Assembly (NCBI RefSeq): GCF_014639275.1 | Contig: NZ_BMFW01000007.1 | Location: 1-64,000, forward strand | DNA length: 64,000 nucleotides | From: Arthrobacter liuii | GTDB lineage: Bacteria; Actinomycetota; Actinomycetes; Actinomycetales; Micrococcaceae | Reading direction: 5' to 3' | Part shown: piece by piece, positions 1 to 7,221 of the stretch | Numbering within the stretch: the first letter of the stretch is position 1 | Layout: every line of letters begins with the position of its first letter | Translations under genes and position numbers: made by a program | The notes under the pieces: model-generated | What the model saw: the letters and a program-made list of their open reading frames with translations, nothing else | What the model was told of the DNA's origin: nothing | Databases searched by the model: none

Positions 1-60
1 CACATAACATAATCGGTATCAACAAACTTGGCACACTATTGAGTTCTCAAACAACAGACA
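1..60 (-). promoter_or_regulatory. rRNA operon leader with boxA-like antitermination motif (operon continues off the left edge)
   Basis: Read on the minus strand, positions 52-36 give TTTGAGAACTCAATAG inside a longer stretch that begins with TGTTG and ends in GTGCCAAG. This matches the conserved boxA region found just upstream of 16S rRNA in actinobacterial rrn operons. The 16S gene itself would begin beyond position 1 and is not in the window. The family match is from memory of rrn leaders; the presence of two tandem promoters upstream (117-145 and 294-322) supports it. Confidence 0.75.
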
Positions 61-116
61 CACCCAGCACCACCCAAACCCACAAGGATCCAGGATCGCT
101 CCGGAGCAACTTTCCA

Positions 117-145
117 AACTTACCCGATCCCCAGCCCCGGCGCAA
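117..145 (-). promoter_or_regulatory. Proximal rrn promoter
   Basis: On the minus strand TTGCGC (145-140) is followed after exactly 17 bases by TAAGTT (122-117), a good sigma-70 type -35/-10 pair. It is followed by AAAGTTGCTCCGGAGC, an early-transcript hairpin typical of rrn leaders. Transcription would run leftward into the boxA-like leader. No mapping data are available; this is a motif call. Confidence 0.6.
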
Positions 146-293
146 ATCCATCTTTCAGGATTCTTACCGGCATAGGGACCGCCCCAACCATTTCCAGCGC
201 CCTAAAGAGCAACCAGATTCTGGCTTTGATTTTTGGGGGTTTTGGCCGCCCGGTGATCAGTTTTTCACTGTCTCCCCCGCGGCGACTTAGAAA

Positions 294-322
294 ACAATAC
301 ACGCACTCGGCGCCCACCGCAA
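294..322 (-). promoter_or_regulatory. Distal rrn promoter
   Basis: On the minus strand TTGCGG (322-317) and TATTGT (299-294) are separated by 17 bases. Tandem promoters are usual for rrn operons, and this one lies about 175 bases upstream of the proximal promoter in the same orientation. Nothing protein-coding is convincing between 1 and 469. Confidence 0.55.
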
Positions 323-469
323 ACCGTTCCTCCGGGCCCCTCAAATCCCCGGAATTCCGCGGCCGGCAGGGGCATCGGGCACCCAAACTGCCTCCCGCCG
401 TGGTACTTCCGTTGTGTGTGCTGCCGCACAGCCGTCCGGCGCAACCACGGAAGGACTGCGCTTAACGCA

Positions 470-503
470 GAACGGCCGGCAACCCTAAGGTTGCCGGCCG
501 TTC
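470..503 (-). terminator. Terminator hairpin of the rpmB-rpmG-rpsN operon
   Basis: A perfect 15-bp stem (470-484 pairing with 489-503) closes a CTAA loop and starts 27 bases after the rpsN stop codon. There is no good T-run, which is common for actinobacterial terminators. A second small inverted repeat (CTGCG..CGCAG, 456-470) follows. It separates the ribosomal protein operon from the rrn promoters, which point the same way. Confidence 0.75.
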
Positions 504-530
504 TCAAGCAGCTGGAATCAGCAGTGCTGA

Positions 531-836
531 CTACCAGGAAGACTTGGTGATGCCCGGGAGTTCGCCCCTGTGGGCCATGTCGCGGAAACGGACACGGGAG
601 ATGCCGAACTTCTGGAAGGTACCGCGGGGGCGGCCGTCGATGATGTCGCGGTTACGCAGACGGATCGGGGACGCGTTGCGGGGCAGCTTCTGCAGGCCCA
701 GGCGGGCTGCTTCTCGTGCTTCGTCGGTTGCGTTCTCGTCAACCAGGGTCTTCTTCAGCTCGAGGCGTTTTGCAGCGTAACGCTCAACGATGACCTTGCG
801 CTGCTCGTTGCGAGCAATCTTGGACTTCTTAGCCAT
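531..836 (-). CDS. rpsN: 30S ribosomal protein S14, zinc-independent (C-minus) type
   Basis: This 101-residue protein begins [13 protein letters not shown] and contains the conserved block [14 protein letters not shown], then [14 protein letters not shown] and the C-terminal end KSSW, as in bacterial S14. It is the long form of about 100 residues and has no CXXC pairs, so it is the zinc-independent version; the short zinc form has four cysteines. It sits in the 30S head near the decoding-site side of helix 34. It is last in the rpmB-rpmG-rpsN operon, 2 bases after rpmG, and is followed by a strong hairpin. In other actinobacteria such C-minus paralogues are often repressed by Zur and used under zinc limitation; whether this genome also has a C-plus copy cannot be seen here. 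Confidence 0.96.
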   Translation of the reverse strand: MAKKSKIARNEQRKVIVERYAAKRLELKKTLVDENATDEAREAARLGLQKLPRNASPIRLRNRDIIDGRPRGTFQKFGISRVRFRDMAHRGELPGITKSSW

Positions 837-838
837 GT

Positions 839-1006
839 TTAGCGCTCCTCTCGGAATTCGACGTGCTGGCGGATCTTGGGGTCGTACTTCTTCAGGACCA
901 TGCGGTCCGGGTCGTTACGACGGTTCTTGCGGGTTACGTAGGTGTAACCCGTGCCCGCGGTCGACTTGAGCTTGATGATCGGACGTACGTCCTTGTCCTT
1001 AGCCAC
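839..1006 (-). CDS. rpmG: 50S ribosomal protein L33, zinc-independent type
   Basis: A 55-residue protein starting with GTG reads [20 protein letters not shown] and ends [16 protein letters not shown], the L33 pattern. The two CXXC pairs of zinc-binding L33 are absent, so it is a C-minus form. The start is fixed by the overlap with rpmB: the TAG stop of rpmB and this GTG share one base (TAGTG at 1008-1004), implying translational coupling. L33 lies near the ribosomal E site. The gene falls in an otherwise empty gap between rpmB and rpsN, which strengthens the call. Confidence 0.95.
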   Translation of the reverse strand: MAKDKDVRPIIKLKSTAGTGYTYVTRKNRRNDPDRMVLKKYDPKIRQHVEFREER

Positions 1007-1242
1007 TAGAGCTTCACCCCACGAGCCAGAATGTCGGCGACGACTGCGTCGATACCGCGCACGTCGATGGTCTTGATGCCACGCGCAGAAACCTGCAGCG
1101 TGACGTTACGGCGCAGGGACGGAACCCAGTAGCGCTTCTTCTGGATGTTCGGATCGAACCGGCGCTTGTTGCGTCGGTGCGAGTGCGAAATGCTGTGCCC
1201 AAAGCCCGGCTCGGCCCCGGTCACTTGGCAGTGTGCTGCCAT
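1006..1242 (-). CDS. rpmB: 50S ribosomal protein L28, zinc-independent type
   Basis: The 78-residue product has the L28 signature [25 protein letters not shown] block near residues 14-34 and the [13 protein letters not shown] segment. The N-terminus has CQVTG where zinc-binding L28 has CXXC, so only one cysteine remains and zinc binding is unlikely. A GAGGAG ribosome binding site lies 5-10 bases upstream of ATG. It is first in a three-gene operon with rpmG and rpsN. A possible promoter (TTGGCA 1303-1298, TATGCG 1279-1274, 18-base spacer) lies upstream, but the -10 is imperfect. Confidence 0.96.
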   Translation of the reverse strand: MAAHCQVTGAEPGFGHSISHSHRRNKRRFDPNIQKKRYWVPSLRRNVTLQVSARGIKTIDVRGIDAVVADILARGVKL

Positions 1243-1559
1243 GACTTCTCCTCAAGAATTGAAAGTAATGATCCGCATATCTGCTGCTGGACCATGCTGC
1301 CAAGTGCGACCCACAGAATGTACGGGCAACGGTTAGTTACGCAACTTGAGCCCCTAACTACCGGCCACCCTGGAGAAAATTACCGGGCAACCGGAGCAAT
1401 TGCGCACGCTCCGCGCACTTAGCGCCTACCAAGTCTACGAGTTGGCGCAATTAAAGGCCAATCGTGCGTCGATGGGTGTATAAGGGCCAGTCGAAGGTCA
1501 CAGGTGCCGCTTGCCCCTTTTCACAGCAGGGACATAGCTTCCCCAAGCATCTTGGAAAC
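1243..1559. other. Intergenic region between rpmB and the ferric-reductase-like gene
   Basis: This 317-base stretch separates divergent transcription units. Near rpmB, minus-strand TTGGCA (1303-1298) could be a -35 element, and ATTGAAAGTAATGATCCGCAT (about 1257-1277) is AT-richer and resembles a single half of an actinobacterial Zur box, but no second half is evident. Toward the right, TATAAG at 1479-1484 is a possible -10 for the flavoprotein operon without a convincing -35. No RNA gene was recognised. Confidence 0.4.
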
Positions 1560-3026
1560 ATGAAGACGCAGCTCCTGCCGGCATCACCGGCCGCAAGCAG
1601 CTCCGGCCGCCCGGAGCTTTCACCTACGAAGGAACCCGCCCGCGGCTGGTTCGCCCGCCAGTACCGGCAGCGCATGCTGCGGACGGACCTCCTGACTGTT
1701 ATTGCCTGGGCATCCGTTGCCGCCGCCGTCGCCCTTTGGCTTGCCGACGGCGGGGCCACCAACATCACAACACCCGCCGCGCTGTTCACTGCCGGGGGGA
1801 TCGTCGCCGGGCTGGCGGGCATGGACCTGGTCCTGCTCATGCTGCTCCTGGCCGCAAGGATCCCTTTCATTGACCGCACCATCGGCCATGACCGCGCCTT
1901 GGAGTTCCACGGCAAGCTGGGCAAACCTTCCCTCTACCTGCTGCTGGCGCACGGCGTCCTGATCGCCATCGGTTACGGCATGGCCGAAGGACTGGATCCG
2001 GTCAGCGAGTCCATCAACCTGTGGGTGCAGGTGCCCGACATGTGGCTGGCCTTCGTCTCCATGGCGTTGTTTATCGCGGTCGTGGTGACATCCCTGGTAG
2101 CCGTCCGGCGCCGTTTCCCGTACGAGTTCTGGTACGTAGTGCACCTCCTGACGTACGCCGCGGTGGCTACCTCGATCCCGCACCAGTTCAGCGTGGGCGG
2201 CCTCTTCGCGGCGGGCACCTGGCAGCGCTGGTACTGGCTGGCCATCTGCATCTACACCGGCTCAGCCCTGGTGTACTTCCGCATCCTGGAGCCGGTGCTG
2301 GCCACGGCTCGGCACCAGCTCACCGTTGCGAAGGTGGAGGCAGTGGCGCCGGGCGTGGTGAACATAGTCATGCGGGGCCGGAAGCTCGATCAGCTGGCGG
2401 GAACGGGCGGACGCTTCTTCATTTGGCGCTTCCTGGCTCCGGGGATGTGGTGGCATCCGCATCCGTTCAGCCTGTCAGCCGAGCCCATCTTCAACGGCCC
2501 GGAGGGCCAGGGGACGCTGCGGGTCACCGTGCGGAACCTTGGCAGCGGCTCCGCCCAGCTCCTGCGGCTCCGGAAGGGGACCAAAGTGGCATTGGAGGGT
2601 CCTTACGGCCTGCTCAGCACGGCAGCCCGGACAAAGAACAAGGTGGTGATGATCGGCGCGGGCATCGGCATCACCCCGCTGCGGGCGCTGCTGGAAACCA
2701 CGCCCTTCGCTCCGGGCGAGGCGACGGTCCTGCTGCGCGGCCATACGGACCAGGAGATTTACCTAGGCGGCGAGATCCTCGATCTCTGCCAGGCCCGCGG
2801 GGCGCGGCTCTTCCACCTCACCGGGCCGCGGGGCCACGGGCGCTCCACCTGGCTTCCCGACGACGCCGTTCGGAACGGTTACAGCCTTAACTCCTACGTG
2901 CCGGACATCGCGGATGCGGACGTCTACGTCTGCGGGCCGGCAGCGTGGGCAGCCAATGTCATAGCGGATGCCGGGAAGGCCGGCGTCCGGGAGGAACAGA
3001 TCCATCACGAAAGGTTTGACTGGTGA
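1560..3026 (+). CDS. Ferric-reductase-like transmembrane flavoprotein (FAD/NAD-binding oxidoreductase)
   Basis: The 488-residue product has an N-terminal cytosolic stretch, about six hydrophobic segments across residues 40-240 with conserved histidines (ferric_reduct type, probably haem ligands), then a ferredoxin-reductase-like cytosolic half. HPHPFSLS (FAD-binding loop) lies near residue 302, GAGIGITPLRALLE (NAD(P)-binding) near 364, and DVYVCGP near 458. Such proteins move electrons from NAD(P)H across the membrane. The ATG at 1560 was preferred over an upstream in-frame ATG at 1464 because the upstream extension looks non-conserved. It is translationally coupled to an FMN-binding protein and followed by ApbE, so the likely role is to reduce the extracytoplasmic flavinylated partner. 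The final acceptor is unknown. Confidence 0.85.
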   Translation: MKTQLLPASPAASSSGRPELSPTKEPARGWFARQYRQRMLRTDLLTVIAWASVAAAVALWLADGGATNITTPAALFTAGGIVAGLAGMDLVLLMLLLAARIPFIDRTIGHDRALEFHGKLGKPSLYLLLAHGVLIAIGYGMAEGLDPVSESINLWVQVPDMWLAFVSMALFIAVVVTSLVAVRRRFPYEFWYVVHLLTYAAVATSIPHQFSVGGLFAAGTWQRWYWLAICIYTGSALVYFRILEPVLATARHQLTVAKVEAVAPGVVNIVMRGRKLDQLAGTGGRFFIWRFLAPGMWWHPHPFSLSAEPIFNGPEGQGTLRVTVRNLGSGSAQLLRLRKGTKVALEGPYGLLSTAARTKNKVVMIGAGIGITPLRALLETTPFAPGEATVLLRGHTDQEIYLGGEILDLCQARGARLFHLTGPRGHGRSTWLPDDAVRNGYSLNSYVPDIADADVYVCGPAAWAANVIADAGKAGVREEQIHHERFDW

Positions 3027-3598
3027 AAATACGCGGAACAGTCGCGGCGGCCCTGGCCTCTGCCGGGATCCTCCTGGCGGGCTGGCAGACAGGCACGCAG
3101 GTAGGCGGCATCAGCACCGTCGCATCCAGTACGACGGCGACAGGCACCACGGGTTCGACGGGGACAGGTTCGTCCGGCACAGGTTCGTCCGGGTCGGGTA
3201 CCACGGGGACGGGAACATCCGGTTCCTCCAGCACGTCGGGCACCTCTGGCACCTCGGGCTCCACCGGATCCTCAAGCTCCTCAGGGTCCTCAAGCTCTTC
3301 AGGGTCCACGGGGACCTCTGCCTCCGGCACCTATAAGGGAACGGCAGTGCAGACCCGGTTCGGTCCCGTGCAGGTCCAGATCACAGTGGCGAAGGGGAAG
3401 ATCACGGATGTCACGGCCCTCCAGCTGACCAATACCGACGGCAAGTCGATCCAGATCAGCAACCGCGCAGCCCCCCTGCTCCGCAGCAAGGTCCTCGCGG
3501 CGCAATCGGCAAATGTCCAAACCGTCAGCGGCGCCACCATCACCAGCGACGCCTACCTGACCTCCCTCCAGGCAGCCATCGATGCAGCCCACCTCTGA
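3023..3598 (+). CDS. Exported FMN-binding domain protein with Gly/Ser/Thr-rich linker
   Basis: The GTG start overlaps the previous TGA by four bases (GTGA). The 191-residue protein has an N-terminal hydrophobic segment (residues 5-20, signal peptide or anchor), then a Gly/Ser/Thr linker (about 35-103), then an FMN-binding domain (104-191) as in NqrC/RnfG-type proteins. The motif VSGATITSDAY near the C-terminus matches the ApbE flavinylation site, with Thr172 the probable FMN attachment residue. The flanking reductase and ApbE genes make a self-contained flavinylated electron-transfer unit. The linker probably lets the flavin domain reach through the cell wall; that is inference. Confidence 0.88.
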   Translation: MKIRGTVAAALASAGILLAGWQTGTQVGGISTVASSTTATGTTGSTGTGSSGTGSSGSGTTGTGTSGSSSTSGTSGTSGSTGSSSSSGSSSSSGSTGTSASGTYKGTAVQTRFGPVQVQITVAKGKITDVTALQLTNTDGKSIQISNRAAPLLRSKVLAAQSANVQTVSGATITSDAYLTSLQAAIDAAHL

Positions 3599-4403
3599 CC
3601 CCCGGCTGGCAACCACCGGCAACCCAACCCTCAAGGCCCGCACCTTTGAGTGCATGGGAACGGTCATCGGCCTGACGCTGCCCGTCGGCTCCCCTGCGGA
3701 AGGGCAGCAAAAGTTCGACGAACTCGCTGCCGCCGCCGCCGTCGTCGAACGCCTTTTCCGGGACCTGGACGAAACCTTCAGCCTCTACCGCGCCGATTCG
3801 GAGGCGAGCAGGCTGGCCCGTGGCGAACTGACGCTGCGGGGCGCCTCGGCCCAGATGCGCGAGCGGTACGCCGAGGCGCATGAATGGCGGTTGCGCACGG
3901 AGGGCGCCTTCACCCCTGAAAGGCCCGACGGCGTGCTGGACCTTTCGGGGATCATCAAGGGCCACGCGATCCGCGAGGCAGGAACGTCGCTCCTGGCGCT
4001 GGGCCGCCACGACTGGTGCCTCAACGCCGGCGGCGACGTGCTGGTCAGCGGCTCCCCGCGTCCCGGCAGCGCCGCACCCTGGAAGGCCGGCATCGTGGAC
4101 CCCGCGGACCGCCTCACCCTCATTACCGGGTACGCGCTGGGTGGCCACAGCCGGCACAGCGCGATCGCCACTTCAGGCTCTGCTGAACGCGGCGAACACA
4201 TTTGGCGGCTGGGAAGCGGCGCCGAATTTGTCCAGGTCACCGTGGCGGCCGCGGACATCGTCACCGCGGACGTCCTGGCCACGGCAATCGTGTCCGGCGG
4301 GACACCCATGCTGGACCGCGCCGCGGACAATTGGGACGTTGCCGTGCTGGCCATCCGCGCGGACGGCTCGATGCTGGCGACCCCGGCGTTCCAGCCCGCC
4401 TAG
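3582..4403 (+). CDS. apbE: FAD:protein FMN transferase (ApbE family)
   Basis: The 273-residue protein overlaps the upstream gene by 17 bases, indicating tight coupling. Motifs visible are MGTVIGL near residue 25, LDLSGIIKGHAI near 120 (substrate-binding SG.IKG), NAGGDVLVSG near 143, ATSGSAERG near 195, and ADIVTADVLATAIVSGG near 225 (metal-binding region). ApbE cleaves FAD and attaches FMN to a Thr of target proteins; the neighbour encoded at 3023-3598 carries a matching target motif. No signal peptide is obvious, so export route or cytosolic action is unclear. Length is at the short end for the family. Confidence 0.9.
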   Translation: MQPTSDPRLATTGNPTLKARTFECMGTVIGLTLPVGSPAEGQQKFDELAAAAAVVERLFRDLDETFSLYRADSEASRLARGELTLRGASAQMRERYAEAHEWRLRTEGAFTPERPDGVLDLSGIIKGHAIREAGTSLLALGRHDWCLNAGGDVLVSGSPRPGSAAPWKAGIVDPADRLTLITGYALGGHSRHSAIATSGSAERGEHIWRLGSGAEFVQVTVAAADIVTADVLATAIVSGGTPMLDRAADNWDVAVLAIRADGSMLATPAFQPA

Positions 4404-4409
4404 AAGAAG

Positions 4410-5171
4410 CTACAGCCGCGTGAGCTGGGCGTACTTGGGCTGCAGGTTGTCCCCGGAGGACCTACCGGTGACGCGGCGGACAACCCAAGGGGCCGCGTAC
4501 TCACGGAACCACTGGGCATTGGCGCGCAGGGCCTCGGTCCGGCTCAGCTCCGGCACCGGCGTCATGGGCGGGATGTCGACGGAGTGGTCATATTTGAGGA
4601 CCTCCAGCACGCGCTTGGCCATGTTGGCGTGGCCGGCGGCGGACATGTGCATCCGGTCGTGGGCCCACATGCCCCAGTCGTAGTACTCGCTGAAGCGCCA
4701 GTAATCCACCAGCAGGGCACCGTGGTCTCCCGCAATCCCGCGGACCAGCTCGTTGTAGATGGCGGTGCGGCCGCGCATGGTGCCGAAAACTTTTGATCCG
4801 CGGGCGTCGAAACCCGTGAACATCACCACGGTGGCGCCGCTGGCAGCGAGCTTCCCCACCGCGTCGTTGTACTCCAGCAGCAGGTCATCGATGTCCACGC
4901 GCGGGCGCAGGATGTCGTTGGCGCCGGCATAGATGCTTACCAGGGTGGGGTTGAGCTCGACGGCGGCGTCCACCTGCTCAGCCAGGATCTGGCGGAGTTT
5001 CCGGCCGCGGATGGCCAGGTTGGCGTAGCCAAAGTTCGGGTCGGCGGCGCCGAGCTGCTCGGCCACGCGGTCCGCCCAGCCGCGGACGCCGTTGGGACGG
5101 GCGGGGTCGTCGTCACCAACGCCTTCGGTGAAGGAGTCGCCGAGAGCCACAAACCGGGAAGTGAATTCCAT
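4410..5171 (-). CDS. SGNH/GDSL-type hydrolase
   Basis: The 253-residue product has the SGNH blocks: FVALGDSFTEGVGD (residues 7-20, nucleophile Ser), a conserved Gly in NLAIRGRKLRQI, AGANDI (about 83-88), and DRMHMSAAGH (about 170-179, Asp/His of the triad). No signal peptide is seen, so it is probably cytosolic. Members act as esterases or lipases; substrate is not predictable. A second copy of the family lies at 6059-6925 with the same opening block, so the two are paralogues. It converges with apbE, the stops being 6 bases apart. Confidence 0.9.
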   Translation of the reverse strand: MEFTSRFVALGDSFTEGVGDDDPARPNGVRGWADRVAEQLGAADPNFGYANLAIRGRKLRQILAEQVDAAVELNPTLVSIYAGANDILRPRVDIDDLLLEYNDAVGKLAASGATVVMFTGFDARGSKVFGTMRGRTAIYNELVRGIAGDHGALLVDYWRFSEYYDWGMWAHDRMHMSAAGHANMAKRVLEVLKYDHSVDIPPMTPVPELSRTEALRANAQWFREYAAPWVVRRVTGRSSGDNLQPKYAQLTRL

Positions 5172-5215
5172 GCGGCTAGTTTGCCATCCGTTGCCGGAAG
5201 CAACGAATCAGCCGG

Positions 5216-5710
5216 TCAGCCCTCAGTCTCGCGCAGGATCCAGTGGTCCGTGTCCAGCCGTCCCACGACCTTTTCACCGATCCGTGCCAAGTCCAGCACA
5301 TCCTGCTCCGTCAGCGCATCGAGGAACAGGTCGCGGACATCCTCAACATGTGCCGGGGCCAGCCCGACGATGGTCGCCATGCCTTCCTCGGTGAGGTGCG
5401 CCGTGGTCACCCGGGCGTCGTGGGGGTGCGGCCGGCGCTCCACCCAGCCGCGCTTCTGCAGCTTCGTCACCACGTGGGAAAGGCGGGACAGGGATGCGCT
5501 GCTGCGGGCTGCCAGCTCGCTCATGGGCAGGAACCGGCCTTCGGCTTCGGACAGCATGGCCAGGACCGTGTAGTCGAAAAGGGACAGCTTCCCCGCAGCA
5601 TGCAACTTGGTGTCGAGGGCGGCGGGCAGCAGCGTGTTGATGCTCACCAGTGCCAGCCAGGCGCGGCGTTCGTCAGCGTTTAGCCAGCGGGGTTCGGTCA
5701 TGTTCCCCAT
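5216..5710 (-). CDS. MarR-family transcriptional regulator
   Basis: The 164-residue protein has the winged-helix MarR core: LSLFDYTVLAMLSEAEGRFLPMSELA, then SLSRLSHVVTKLQKRGWVERR as recognition helix and wing. It is divergent from the small YciI gene with only 46 bases between starts, and a short inverted repeat TTGA-TCTT-TCAA lies in that gap, a possible operator. Likely controls itself and its neighbours, but the ligand is unknown. Start ATG 5710 or ATG 5701 are both possible. Confidence 0.9.
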   Translation of the reverse strand: MGNMTEPRWLNADERRAWLALVSINTLLPAALDTKLHAAGKLSLFDYTVLAMLSEAEGRFLPMSELAARSSASLSRLSHVVTKLQKRGWVERRPHPHDARVTTAHLTEEGMATIVGLAPAHVEDVRDLFLDALTEQDVLDLARIGEKVVGRLDTDHWILRETEG

Positions 5711-5756
5711 TCTACGATTGATCTTTCAAGTAGCTTGTGCGGCGTAGGCTTGCCCC

Positions 5757-6062
5757 ATGTATGTTGTCTCCCTCACCTACCGCGTGCCCCAGGAGATCGT
5801 CGACTTCCACAATGACGCCCACATCGCCTGGCTGCAGAAGGCTTTCGACAACGGCGTGTTCATCGCCGCCGGCCGCAAGATTCCCCGCACCGGAGGATTG
5901 CTGCTGTCGCAAGCCGAGCGGGAAACTTTGGACGCCAGCCTGGCGCAGGATCCGTTCTACTTCAACGGGGTGGCCGACTTCGAGGTGCTGGAGTTCCACG
6001 CAGGCCGGGTGGCGCCCGGGTTCGAAAACCTGCTGGACACCCCGCCCGCGCAGACCACCTAA
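5757..6062 (+). CDS. YciI-family small protein
   Basis: This 101-residue protein has the YciI/ferredoxin-like fold pattern: MYVVSLTYRVP at the N-terminus, HNDAHIAWL near residue 20 with the conserved His-Asp context, and DPFYFNGVADFEVLEF toward the C-terminus. Family members bind small aromatic or muconolactone-like compounds or act as accessory subunits; no reaction can be assigned. It is divergent from a MarR regulator and its last four bases overlap the convergent SGNH hydrolase. Confidence 0.85.
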   Translation: MYVVSLTYRVPQEIVDFHNDAHIAWLQKAFDNGVFIAAGRKIPRTGGLLLSQAERETLDASLAQDPFYFNGVADFEVLEFHAGRVAPGFENLLDTPPAQTT

Positions 6063-6925
6063 GGCGCCCGGCCGGCGTCGGACGTTTCCGCGGCCACCTT
6101 CTTCAGTCCGCCTTTCCGCGGTACTTTCACGGGCTCGGGCCAGCGCGGGCTGAGCGTGTCCCCCAGCGTGACGCCGCGGAGCTTGCGGCCAAAGAGCGGC
6201 AGGACCCAGTCGTGGACCCACCGCCGCTGCCGCCGCTCCCATTCGCGCAGGCTGAGTGGGGCCGGTGGTTCCCAGTCCTTCGGTCTGATCTTGTGCGGCA
6301 CGGCCAACTGGTCCAGCACCTGCCCGGCCAGGTACTTGTGGCCGGCCTTTGACATGTGGAGCCGGTCCGAGTCCCACATTCTGCGGTCGTGGAAGGCATC
6401 CAGGCACCAGTAGTCCACCAGCACCGCCCCGTACTTCCCTGCGATCTCGCGCACCCGCTGGTTGTAGTAGGCGTTACGTTTCTTCAGCGGCTCCAGCAGC
6501 GCCGAAACCTTCACGTCAAATCCGGTGAAGAGGACCACCGTGGCCCCCGTGCCCGCGAGTTGGGCCACCAGTTGTTCATAGTCAGCCATGAGCGCAGGCA
6601 TATCGGTTTTCAGGTCCAGGATGTCGTTGCCGCCGGCATAGAGCGTGACGAGCGTTGGCCGCATCCGGAGTGCGGCTTCCAACTGTTCGTCGATGATGTG
6701 CCGCAGCCGCTTGCTCCTGATCGCCAGGTTGGCGTACTTCCACCCGGGCTGCGCTTTAGCCAGTTTCTCGGCCACCCGGTCGGCCCACCCCCGTACCCCG
6801 TTGGGCAGCCGCTCATCCCAGTCGCCCACCCCTTCGGTGAAAGAGTCCCCCAGCGCGACAAACACCCGCCGCCCGGAGTCAGGTAGCAAGGATTCAGGCA
6901 CCACCGCCCCAACGTAGCGGGACAA
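6059..6925 (-). CDS. SGNH/GDSL-type hydrolase, second paralogue
   Basis: The 288-residue protein shares FVALGDSFTEGVGDWDERLPNG with the 4410-5171 gene, and has AGGNDI and DRLHMSKAGHKYL as the later SGNH blocks. The C-terminus is longer and basic (RKLRGVTLGD...KVPRKGGLKKV). The start is uncertain: the longest frame opens with TTG at 6925 without a clear ribosome binding site, and GTG codons near 6904-6901 are alternatives. The stop overlaps the end of the YciI gene. Substrate unknown. Confidence 0.87.
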   Translation of the reverse strand: MSRYVGAVVPESLLPDSGRRVFVALGDSFTEGVGDWDERLPNGVRGWADRVAEKLAKAQPGWKYANLAIRSKRLRHIIDEQLEAALRMRPTLVTLYAGGNDILDLKTDMPALMADYEQLVAQLAGTGATVVLFTGFDVKVSALLEPLKKRNAYYNQRVREIAGKYGAVLVDYWCLDAFHDRRMWDSDRLHMSKAGHKYLAGQVLDQLAVPHKIRPKDWEPPAPLSLREWERRQRRWVHDWVLPLFGRKLRGVTLGDTLSPRWPEPVKVPRKGGLKKVAAETSDAGRAP

Positions 6926-7221
6926 GGAAAAGCAATGGTTAATGGATGGTAACGGGGCCGTGCCCTGGAAAAGGCAAAATTGAACGACCCCCGCAAGAAC
7001 GCGCCTGACGCCGCACTTCCTCGCCGCCTATTTGCGGGCAAAGATCACGATCAGGTAACGTCGGTGATGGTCCGGGTTGAAGAGTGCCTGAACAGAACAC
7101 CGGTCGGACCCGATGCATTTTATGGTGGCTGGCCCGCGTTGCGGAGGCGCCACAGATGCTCATAATAGCCGCGCCCCGTCGCCGCAGTCGTTTGCCTAAG
7201 TCCTGAACCCGGAGGGGTCTT
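6926..7221. other. Intergenic region between the SGNH and GH16-like genes
   Basis: About 296 bases separate divergent genes. Apart from the GGAGG ribosome binding site at 7211-7215 serving the GH16-like gene, no convincing promoter, RNA or repeat was seen. Base composition is somewhat less GC-rich than the neighbours. Confidence 0.3.

Noticed and set aside
1243..1280. Zur box upstream of rpmB
   Set aside because: Only one AT-rich half-site TTGAAAGTAATGAT is seen; no symmetric partner, so not called as a feature.
1464..1559. Upstream ATG extending the ferric-reductase-like protein
   Set aside because: The 32 extra residues have no signal or domain features and would cover the likely promoter; ATG 1560 is more plausible.
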